A DNA stretch of 34,598 nucleotides from DASZZV01 sp035544835. GTDB taxonomy: Bacteria > Acidobacteriota > Thermoanaerobaculia > Gp7-AA8. Shown here piece after piece: positions 8,128 to 15,109 of the stretch; the first letter of the stretch is position 1, and the number at the start of each line of letters is the position of its first letter. Position numbers and translations under genes: made by a program. The notes beneath the pieces are model-generated. The model was not told the DNA's origin, ran no database searches, and was given only the letters and a program-made list of their open reading frames with translations. The DNA lies in the NCBI GenBank assembly GCA_035544835.1, contig DASZZV010000388.1:1-34598 (forward strand). The letters are read 5' to 3'.

Positions 8128-8310
8128 GAGAGAGGCAGCTGTTAGCTTCTAGCTGCTAGCTTCTAGCTAGAAGCTATGTAGAGACCTGGCTTGCTCCGAG
8201 CATCGGGGCCGCTGGTACGATCGACAGCTAGAAGCTAGAAGCTAGAAGCTAGAAGCTAGAAGCTAGAAGCTAGAAGCTAGAAGCTAGAAGCTAGAAGCTG
8301 CCTCTCTCAG
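8126..8310. repeat. 7-bp tandem array flanked by inverted arms
   Basis: About 10.6 head-to-tail copies of a 7-mer (AGCTAGA) lie at 8226-8299. Outside are inverted arms at 8124-8140 and 8296-8310 (C-T-G-A-G-A-G-A-G type; the left arm has one extra GA). The left flank also carries inverted degenerate 7-mers, including a perfect 18-nt palindrome at 8158-8175. The central 8176-8225 segment is unrelated unique sequence. The array joins the convergent ends of msrA and the DUF72 gene and supplies the DUF72 stop codon. Confidence 0.9.
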
Positions 8311-9006
8311 CTGCCTCTCAAACTCCGCCGCGAACTGCGGTCCCTTTCCCTCGTCTTCGTGTTTGAAGAAGACGTAAGCCCGCTTCCAGTTCATCTCCTC
8401 GATCCGTTTTCCCCAACGCTGAAGGTCGCCGGCTGTGTATTCCAGCCGGCGCAAGCGAAGATAACCCCAGTCACTCGTCGCCACAGTCTGCTGGTCGGCC
8501 AGGGGCGCATCGTCTGTGTCGGCCCCACAGAGCGCTACGTTGAAGTCCCGCAGAACGTCGTAAACCTCCTCGTCGAACCACGAGGCATGGCGGAACTCGA
8601 ACGCTACCTCGGGCTCTTGCGGAACAGCCGCTAAAAAGTCTCTGAGTCTTCCTGTATCTTTTCGGAAGAACGGGGGCAACTGAAACAGTACCGGACCGAG
8701 CTTCTCTCCCAGCACCGCGGCGGTCTCGAAGAGATAACGGACATCGTCCGCAGTATCGACCAGCCGCTTCTGATGGGTGATTCGCTGCGGAGCCTTGATG
8801 GCGAAACGAAAGGCATCACCGACCTGGGAACCCCACTGCTCCACCGTCTTCACCACCGGCATACGGTAAAAAGAGTTGTTGATCTCGACCCCGCGGAAAC
8901 GGCCGGCGTACCAGGAAAGCATCTTCGAAGCGGCAAGGTCCTCGGGGTAAAAGTTCCCCTTCCATTCCTTGTAGCTGTAACCGCTCGTGCCTACGATCAG
9001 TTCCAT
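8284..9006 (-). CDS. DUF72 (YecE-like) family protein
   Basis: The 240-residue protein starts with the family signature G-T-S-G-Y-S-Y and continues through V-E-I-N-N-S-F-Y-R and F-A-I-K-A-P, then the F-Q-L-P-P segment; overall it is a TIM-barrel-like DUF72 protein. No reaction is firmly known for the family, so none is assigned. The ATG at 9006 is chosen over an upstream in-frame start (9048) because a GGAG lies about 9 nt before it and the family begins here. The final residues and the TAG stop are encoded by the adjoining 7-bp tandem array, so the C-terminus may vary between strains. It is read opposite to both msr genes. Confidence 0.9.
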   Translation of the reverse strand: MELIVGTSGYSYKEWKGNFYPEDLAASKMLSWYAGRFRGVEINNSFYRMPVVKTVEQWGSQVGDAFRFAIKAPQRITHQKRLVDTADDVRYLFETAAVLGEKLGPVLFQLPPFFRKDTGRLRDFLAAVPQEPEVAFEFRHASWFDEEVYDVLRDFNVALCGADTDDAPLADQQTVATSDWGYLRLRRLEYTAGDLQRWGKRIEEMNWKRAYVFFKHEDEGKGPQFAAEFERQLREAASSF

Positions 9007-9152
9007 ATCGCTCGTCTCCGTTGAGTTCGCTTTTGTGGAACGATACACCGATCCGATCGATGATTTCGGACGTAAGAAGATAGCAGTCGAGGCGTCGCCG
9101 GGACTACTGGTGACCCGAATTTTCGAGCTGACAATTCTTGTTTGGAGAGACT

Positions 9153-9725
9153 ATGAAAAACCCGCTTTCTTTCACCGTTGCAACTCTGACTGCAGTCGCG
9201 GCCCTGGGATTGTTCGTACATGAGGCGTCTGGACGTTCCTCATCGCCATCAGCCGCGGCGCCGAAAGCGCCTTCCACTGAAAAGTACAGCAAGCCGTCCG
9301 ATGCCGAGCTCAGGAAGCGACTTACACCCCTGCAGTACTCCGTCACGCAGCATGCCGACACGGAGCGTCCCTTCAGTAACACCTACTGGAACAACCACCT
9401 GCCTGGCATCTATGTCGACGTCGTTTCGGGTGAGCCGCTGTTCAGCTCCAAAGACAAGTATGAGTCCGGGACGGGATGGCCCAGTTTCACGCGGCCACTC
9501 GAGCCAGCAGACATCGTGACTCGCGTGGACAACGGTCTCTTCAGCTCGCGTACTGAAGTGCGGTCCAAGCATGCCGACTCCCACCTCGGACATGTTTTCA
9601 ATGATGGTCCGGCACCGACGCACCAGCGCTACTGCATGAACTCGGCGTCGCTGCGCTTCATCCCCGCCGAGCGTCTCGAGCAGGAAGGCTACGGCCAGTA
9701 CAAATCTCTTTTCGGGAAGAAGTAA
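9153..9725 (+). CDS. msrB: Peptide methionine sulfoxide reductase MsrB, exported, single-cysteine
   Basis: With ATG at 9153 (GGAGA just upstream) the protein is 190 residues: a signal or anchor segment (about 5-27), a Ser/Pro/Ala linker (about 28-45), then the SelR/MsrB domain with S-G-T-G-W-P-S-F (105-112) and the catalytic R-Y-C-M-N-S (Cys161). It reduces methionine-R-sulfoxide, complementing MsrA. The two CxxC pairs that bind zinc in many MsrBs are absent (the first is S-G-E-P), and Cys161 is the only cysteine in the whole protein. Recycling must therefore use an external thiol or partner. The 5' end lies opposite the DUF72 gene, with a shared 146-bp promoter region. Confidence 0.95.
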   Translation: MKNPLSFTVATLTAVAALGLFVHEASGRSSSPSAAAPKAPSTEKYSKPSDAELRKRLTPLQYSVTQHADTERPFSNTYWNNHLPGIYVDVVSGEPLFSSKDKYESGTGWPSFTRPLEPADIVTRVDNGLFSSRTEVRSKHADSHLGHVFNDGPAPTHQRYCMNSASLRFIPAERLEQEGYGQYKSLFGKK

Positions 9726-9732
9726 TTCAAAG

Positions 9733-9871
9733 GGCCGGGCGCGGGAGCTGGCACGGGCACGGGAAAGTCAAAAGCGAAAATCCGGGCACGGCGGATCGTA
9801 ATTCTCCTCTCGCCCGTCTTTGGGTTTTGACTTTCCAATGCCCGTGTCCGTGCCCGCTCCCGTGCCCGGCC
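9733..9871. repeat. 139-bp palindromic element between msrB and the FHA-phosphatase gene
   Basis: The two ends of this gap are long imperfect inverted copies. From 9733 inward the left side matches the complement of the sequence ending at 9871 over about 40 nt with small gaps, including GGCCGGGC and GAAAGTCAAAA blocks. It spans a convergent gene junction. It shares no obvious sequence with the other palindromes. It could fold into a very stable hairpin and end both transcripts. Confidence 0.85.
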
Positions 9872-9893
9872 TCGTGTATGAGGCGCCGCCTCG

Positions 9894-11534
9894 CTAGATG
9901 CTACGGGTGAGGGCCAGCAGGGTGATGTCGTCTCCTGCTGGAGCTCCGCCGGCATGCTCACGGACCCGTTGCTCGATACGCTCCAGGAGAGCCATCGGCG
10001 GGGAGCGATGCAATGGGGCGATGATTTCGAGCACAGGGGATATACCCAGTTCGACCTGATCACTGTTTTCCGCTTCGACGATTCCGTCGGTAAACAGAAT
10101 CAGTGAGTCTCCCGGCTCCAGCTTAACTTTCTGATCATGGTAGGTGGAGGTGGCGAAGAGGCCGACGACCATGTCGGTCTCGCGCAGTTCGCTGACCCCG
10201 GAAGCGGTCAGCAGCAGGGGAGGCACGTGGCCGGCGTTGGTGTACTCGATGACCCCCGACACCGGGTCCAGAAGTCCCGCGAACAGGGTGACGAACTTTC
10301 GCGGGGAGAGCTTCGGGCACAGCGTCACGTTCAACTCACGGACGAGCTGCGCCGGAGTCGGGTTCGTTCGCGTGAAGATGTTGAAAGCCGTGGCTAGGCT
10401 GGCCATTACCAGCGCGGCGGTGATTCCCTTGCCGCTCACGTCGGCGATCACAAAGTAGATGCGACCGTCGGGCTGCACGACGAAGTCGTAATAGTCGCCG
10501 CTCACGGTGCGGCAGGGGTGATTGACCCCCGCAAAATCGAAACCCTCGACGACGGGCGGACTGCTCGGAAGCAGGCGGCTCTGAATCTCGTAGGCGGTGC
10601 GGAGCTCTTCGTCCATTTTCTGTTTGGCGTAGGCCTCTTCACGCAGCCTCGTGGTCTCGAGCTTCACGGCCGCGAAGCGCGCGATCTGCCCCAGCAGACG
10701 CAGCTCGTCGGAGCTGACCTGGGGTTGCGAGAGGAGGAAGTCGACGTAGAGGATGCCTCGCACCGCGTCGCCGACTACGAGAGGTGCGCAGATCGCCGAA
10801 CGGATGCTCTGACTGATGATCGACATGGCCCGTCCCAGTTTCTCGTTTTCCGAGACATCGAGAAATGAGACGACCTTCTTCTCATCGACCACCTCAGCCA
10901 GAAGGGTGCGGCTGATGGTGAGGTCGGTCGTGTCCGTTCCGTCACGGCGCCGCAGATTTACGGAGAGGAAGGTCTTGCGATCCTCCTCGAGCAATGCGAT
11001 CGCGGCTCGAGAGGGGCTCAGCAGCTTCATGACGCGATCGAGGATGAAGTCGAACAATTCATTGAGCGGTCGATCCTCGATGAGCTCCAGCGCCAGGTCA
11101 TTTAGGATGCGAAGCCGGGCCGCCTGACGATCTGCTGAAGCCTCTTTCTCGAGGTCGTGAATCGGGATCGAGACCTCCGAGCTGGCGTCGGAGTCGTGTA
11201 CTGAAAGCGAATGGGAACCGGAGGAGGACTCGCTGTCGAAGACGATCTCGCTATCGCCGAACGCAATCCGGTCACCCCGTCGAAGCTCCACATCCTTTTC
11301 GATGCGCGCCCCGTTGAGGAATGTGCCGTTGGCACTACCGCAGTCATGCAGGATCCAGCCGTTGCCGTTTTTGATCAGTTCGGCGTGGTGGCGCGAGAGG
11401 AACCGGTCCTTGATGGGAACCGTGCAATCGCTGGATCGACCGAGAGTGACGGTCGGAGCCTCCAGCACATGCGTCGTCGGACCGACGTTCGGTTGGTACA
11501 ACGTAATGTGAACGCTCTCGGGAACCTGAGACAT
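9894..11534 (-). CDS. FHA-GAF-PP2C (SpoIIE/RsbU-type) serine phosphatase
   Basis: The 546-residue protein has three parts. An FHA domain (about 8-100) carries G-R-S (32-34), S-R-H-H (47-50) and N-G (69-70), which bind phosphothreonine. A GAF-like sensor follows (about 140-295). The C-terminal PP2C domain of the SpoIIE/RsbU class (about 320-545) has metal ligands Asp347 (G-D-Y-Y-D), Asp365 (A-D-V-S-G-K-G), Asp483 (T-D-G) and Asp535-536 (G-D-D). Such proteins dephosphorylate anti-sigma antagonists or similar targets; no anti-sigma or antagonist gene is adjacent. The ATG at 11534 has AGAGG 6 nt upstream and is preferred over the preceding TTG. Cytoplasmic; no membrane segment is seen. Confidence 0.95.
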   Translation of the reverse strand: MSQVPESVHITLYQPNVGPTTHVLEAPTVTLGRSSDCTVPIKDRFLSRHHAELIKNGNGWILHDCGSANGTFLNGARIEKDVELRRGDRIAFGDSEIVFDSESSSGSHSLSVHDSDASSEVSIPIHDLEKEASADRQAARLRILNDLALELIEDRPLNELFDFILDRVMKLLSPSRAAIALLEEDRKTFLSVNLRRRDGTDTTDLTISRTLLAEVVDEKKVVSFLDVSENEKLGRAMSIISQSIRSAICAPLVVGDAVRGILYVDFLLSQPQVSSDELRLLGQIARFAAVKLETTRLREEAYAKQKMDEELRTAYEIQSRLLPSSPPVVEGFDFAGVNHPCRTVSGDYYDFVVQPDGRIYFVIADVSGKGITAALVMASLATAFNIFTRTNPTPAQLVRELNVTLCPKLSPRKFVTLFAGLLDPVSGVIEYTNAGHVPPLLLTASGVSELRETDMVVGLFATSTYHDQKVKLEPGDSLILFTDGIVEAENSDQVELGISPVLEIIAPLHRSPPMALLERIEQRVREHAGGAPAGDDITLLALTRSI

Positions 11535-11798
11535 CAATAACCTCTGCGAGTGGGAGATTATAGCGAAGTCGACAGGGGCGAGCGCGGGGCGATCTCTTCA
11601 CTCCATCGGATGCGCTGTCTGGTGGCTTTCATTCTGTTAGACTCCGCCTGGTTTCCGTCCGTCTCCGGCTCAGCGGCCGCGGGGCATCTCTCACTTCGAA
11701 ATTCGCAGCAGGAGCACTCTTTGTCGATATTCATCCCCGGCATGGCCAGGCTGCGGCTTCCCTTTCTGCGCCGACGAGAAGCGCAGGCAGAGTGAGCG

Positions 11799-13010
11799 AT
11801 GCGAATCGCCTTCATCACCAATCTCTTTCCCCCGATTCAGACGGGCAGTTCCTATTGGGTCCTCGAGGCCGTGAGAGCCCTCTCGGCACGGGGCCATCAA
11901 GTCATCGTGATCACGTGCGGGCCCGGTTTGAAAGAGGAGTCTGTCGAAGCCTTAGGCCCGGCGCGAGTCTACCGGTTGCCTCCAACCTTTCACTTTCCCC
12001 GCCTCCGGCTCTTTTTGAATTTTGACCAGTTCTATTTGATGGCCAACCGTCGCAACTGGCGCCGGACGCGCGAGATCCTCAACCAGGAAGGGATCGAGAT
12101 GATCCATCAGACTGGGCATCTCCTCGACTCGGTGCTTCTGTCAGTGCAAGCACGACGCACACTCGGCATTCCGGCGGTCTGCTCGATCCACACGCGCATT
12201 GGTCATCCCACGTCAGCCATCTACGACATGGTGCTGCGGGGCATCGACCGCTTCTTCCTCGGACCGGCCATCATGCGCAAGTTCGATCGCCTCGTCGCGC
12301 TGGACGACGTCCTGGTTCGTCACTATCAGAGCCTCTATTCAGTCGCAGAGATCGACTGCGTGCCTGTCTGCGTCGAGGATCAGATCCTGGACACACCGGT
12401 CGCACACCCTGCAGCAGGACCTCCCGTACGGATCGCCTCGGTCGGCCACGTCACCGACATGAGAGATCGCCGACACTTGCTCCTGGCCATCGCCGAGCTG
12501 AAGAAGAAAGGCCTGCCGGTGCGGCTCGACATCGCCGGAAAAGTGCTTACCGATGTCACGCAACGGATAATCGACGAGCTCGACCTTCAAGACACCGTGC
12601 GACTCCTCGGTGAGCTGCCCCGGATGGCCCTGCTCCAACTGCTTCGCGAATCGAGCCTGGAGACCCATTGGATCGACATCCAGGGGATCGGCTCGGCAGC
12701 CATCGAGGCGATGGCTCTCGGTCTGCCAGTGGCCGCCTGGGCTTACGAAGGTATCTACGGCGAGGTCCCGCTGCGTCATCTCGAGAGCATGGTGTTCATC
12801 GATCCCAACGATCACGGCGCGCTCGTTCATACGCTGGAGATGTTGATTCTGGATCCCGAGCTGCGACAGCGGATCGGTTCAAAGGGGCGCGAGGTCGTAC
12901 GCCAACATCTCACCTGGAGCTCGGTCGCGGCCCGCATGGAACAGGTATACGATCGGGTGATCGCCCAAAAGGAGAAACATGGAGCGGCAGTCCTGGCTCG
13001 AAAGGCTTGA
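11799..13010 (+). CDS. GT4-like glycosyltransferase
   Basis: The 403-residue protein has a GT-B fold. The N-terminal Rossmann half begins M-R-I-A-F-I-T-N-L-F-P-P and contains S-I-H-T-R (129-133). The C-terminal half includes A-S-V-G-H-V and the nucleotide-sugar part G-S-A-A-I-E-A-M-A-L-G (298-308, with Glu303). This is the pattern of retaining GT4 enzymes that add sugars to lipid-linked glycans at the cytoplasmic membrane face; donor and acceptor are not readable. The first glutamate of the usual EX7E pair is replaced (I-D-I-Q region). It starts a two-gene block, and the next gene overlaps its end by 32 bp. Upstream is a 264-bp gap shared with the divergent phosphatase gene. Confidence 0.9.
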   Translation: MRIAFITNLFPPIQTGSSYWVLEAVRALSARGHQVIVITCGPGLKEESVEALGPARVYRLPPTFHFPRLRLFLNFDQFYLMANRRNWRRTREILNQEGIEMIHQTGHLLDSVLLSVQARRTLGIPAVCSIHTRIGHPTSAIYDMVLRGIDRFFLGPAIMRKFDRLVALDDVLVRHYQSLYSVAEIDCVPVCVEDQILDTPVAHPAAGPPVRIASVGHVTDMRDRRHLLLAIAELKKKGLPVRLDIAGKVLTDVTQRIIDELDLQDTVRLLGELPRMALLQLLRESSLETHWIDIQGIGSAAIEAMALGLPVAAWAYEGIYGEVPLRHLESMVFIDPNDHGALVHTLEMLILDPELRQRIGSKGREVVRQHLTWSSVAARMEQVYDRVIAQKEKHGAAVLARKA

Positions 13011-14214
13011 CTCTCACAGGCGGCTGATGGAGGCGGCGTTGTTCGCGCTCGCTCTCGCGCTGCGCTTGATCGTGTGGAAGATGCTGGGCGGTCCCATCAT
13101 CCGGGGAGATGCCCGCTCCTATCTGAACTGGGCCGAGGGGATGGCCGGCGGTGATTTCGCGGGGTTCCGGGACTATCCGCTGCATCAGCTCTATCCGCTT
13201 CTCATCGCCCCGGGTTTCCTGATGAAGGCCCCGCTCGGGCCCTATCTCTTTGTTCTTCAACTGGCGCTGTCGATGGGGACGGTCGCGCTTCTGTACGACG
13301 CGGCACGACAATTCACTTTCTTTCCTGCGGCGATTGCCGCGGCCGCGGTTGCCGCCGCGTGGCCTTCTTTCCTTCTCTGGTTTCCCTACATTCTCAGCGA
13401 GACATCATTCTTCTTCTTTCTGTCGCTCTTCCTGGCGTGTCTCACGCGTCTGTTGGCTCGACCGGAAGAGCGACGCGCTGCTCCTGTGATCCGTCTCCTT
13501 TTGTCGGCAGCGCTACTACTCATCGCACGACCGGTCTCGATCGCGGTCCTCGCGGTCGGCATCCCGGCCGCGGCGTATGCAGTCGTCGCGGCCCGCTTTG
13601 GCCGGCGGCGCGCCGGCGTGATCACCTGGGCCGCACTTGCCGGAGCATTGGTAGCCCTCGTTGTTTTCTTCTCGATGGATACGCCACTTCGCCGCGGTGT
13701 GCTTCGGAATCCAACTGTCGCCCAAAGCCTGTGGCTGAGCACCCGGCTCTCATCCAGCAGTCTGACCGAATGGCTCCCGATCTCCGCGGAGAGCCGGGAG
13801 ATCAGCGATCGGTTTTCTTCGCACCTCGAGCTGGCGTGGGATTACAAAGTGCATCAGGCTGGCGACTTCATCCGCGTTAGACCTGGAAGGTATGTGGTTT
13901 TGGCTGCACGCCGTTTCGCTTCCTACTGGCTGCCGGGTCTTTTTTCCGATGGCTGGTCGGCGAAGCACCGTATCTTCGACATGCTTCTCATCTCAGTCCT
14001 TATGCTCGGCACGGTTCTGAGTCTGGTCCGTCATCGCGGTCTCACTCCCCTGGTTCTTTTTCTCGCCGCACTCTCGCTTGGCATCCTGACCAGTTTCAGC
14101 CAGATCGACTCCGACGGCCGCTACCGCGTTCCGGCGGAACTGGTGTGCATTCTCCTGGCCGCCGACGGGTATGTGGGACTCGTCGGGCGAGGCGAGCCGC
14201 CCGAGGGTAGTTAG
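12979..14214 (+). CDS. Polytopic membrane glycosyltransferase (GT39/ArnT-like)
   Basis: This 411-residue protein has about ten hydrophobic segments. It carries an acidic motif in the first outer loop (R-G-D-A-R-S-Y, about 42-48) followed by a Y-P-L-H-Q-L-Y-P stretch, the layout of GT39/GT83-type enzymes that use polyprenyl-phosphate sugars. It probably transfers a sugar on the outer face of the inner membrane, but the acceptor is unknown and the family assignment rests on topology and the acidic loop only. The ATG at 12979 has a strong AAGGAG five bases upstream, inside the end of the preceding gene, so translation of the two is coupled. It ends 22 bp from the convergent methyltransferase gene. 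Confidence 0.8.
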   Translation: MERQSWLERLDSHRRLMEAALFALALALRLIVWKMLGGPIIRGDARSYLNWAEGMAGGDFAGFRDYPLHQLYPLLIAPGFLMKAPLGPYLFVLQLALSMGTVALLYDAARQFTFFPAAIAAAAVAAAWPSFLLWFPYILSETSFFFFLSLFLACLTRLLARPEERRAAPVIRLLLSAALLLIARPVSIAVLAVGIPAAAYAVVAARFGRRRAGVITWAALAGALVALVVFFSMDTPLRRGVLRNPTVAQSLWLSTRLSSSSLTEWLPISAESREISDRFSSHLELAWDYKVHQAGDFIRVRPGRYVVLAARRFASYWLPGLFSDGWSAKHRIFDMLLISVLMLGTVLSLVRHRGLTPLVLFLAALSLGILTSFSQIDSDGRYRVPAELVCILLAADGYVGLVGRGEPPEGS

Positions 14215-14236
14215 GTGAAGACGTAGGCTGCTCGGG

Positions 14237-15097
14237 TCAGGCGGCGGGCGTTCCGCTTGTCGAGGGCTTCTTCCCGACCGCGCACCAGAATGGCGCCGAC
14301 TCGCTGAAACGCACATCGGTCAGGCCGGCCTCTCCCATCATTGTTGCGATCTCCGCTCGATTGAAGCGTTTCTCCAGGCGGGTGCCGAATCTGTCCAGGG
14401 CATCCGTTCGCATTACGTAGAAGGTGCGGTTTCGATAGTAAGACAGGGGTAACCCATCCACGGAAAGACCGAGCCGCTCGAGGAGACGTGCGGTCCGCGC
14501 GAGCGGCCAGTAAACGAAGGTGGCAATCACCTGGCTCACGGCAAACCGCAAAGGGTGAGGTGCTCTGGAAACCATCGCGCGGACTGGCTCGGTGGCTGAC
14601 CAGAGAAGACGAAACCATGGAGGCCTGTTATCAAACGCGTAGTAGAGGTAAACGAGGAAAACCCCTCCAGCTTTTAATTTCCTCACACAGCTTTTGATCC
14701 CTGCCGCGGTGTCTGGTATGTGGTGGAGGACTCCCAGCGAATAGCCGAAGTCGGCGCTCTCGTCGGGAATCGGCATGGCACTGATGGACGCTGTATGGAC
14801 CTCGCAATTTGGCAGTGCGCTCAGGTTCTCCTGCGCGACGGCAGCAGCCGCTTCGCTGGCATCGACACAAATCAGGCGTCCGACACGAGGCGCCACGAGA
14901 CGAGCCCACCTTCCGCTTCCACATCCAGCGTCAAACCCGGTAGCATCCGGTGGAAGTTCGCTCCAGGGAAAAATTTGAAAATAGCTCTCGAACATGACCT
15001 GCAATTCGGCCTCGGAGAGAACGCGCTGATCGAAGCGACTCCATTCGTCGCCAAAGCCATCGATAACCCGTTCGTCGCGGTTTTCTTTTGAATGCAC
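14237..15097 (-). CDS. SAM-dependent methyltransferase
   Basis: The 286-residue class I methyltransferase has motif I as G-F-D-A-G-C-G-S-G (54-62), an acidic residue ending the next strand (I-C-V-D-A-S), and the L-H-H-I-P motif typical of the Methyltransf_11 group. The N-terminal F-G-D-E-W-S-R-F-D-Q stretch is common in methyltransferases of surface-glycan loci. The C-terminal half is longer than a minimal domain and contains two hydrophobic patches. It likely methylates a sugar or lipid intermediate. The start is GTG with no clear ribosome site, 12 bp after the stop of the upstream membrane-protein gene, so both genes should share a transcript. Confidence 0.9.
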   Translation of the reverse strand: MHSKENRDERVIDGFGDEWSRFDQRVLSEAELQVMFESYFQIFPWSELPPDATGFDAGCGSGRWARLVAPRVGRLICVDASEAAAAVAQENLSALPNCEVHTASISAMPIPDESADFGYSLGVLHHIPDTAAGIKSCVRKLKAGGVFLVYLYYAFDNRPPWFRLLWSATEPVRAMVSRAPHPLRFAVSQVIATFVYWPLARTARLLERLGLSVDGLPLSYYRNRTFYVMRTDALDRFGTRLEKRFNRAEIATMMGEAGLTDVRFSESAPFWCAVGKKPSTSGTPAA

Positions 15098-15109
15098 GAA
15101 GGATATTCC

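Noticed and set aside
8226..8299. Possible CRISPR array
   Set aside because: The unit is 7 bp with no spacers and no cas genes nearby; it is a simple tandem repeat.
11535..11798. Small ORFs or a clear divergent promoter between the phosphatase and the first glycosyltransferase gene
   Set aside because: The 81- to 87-residue frames here have no ribosome site or recognisable features, and I found no convincing -35/-10 pair.
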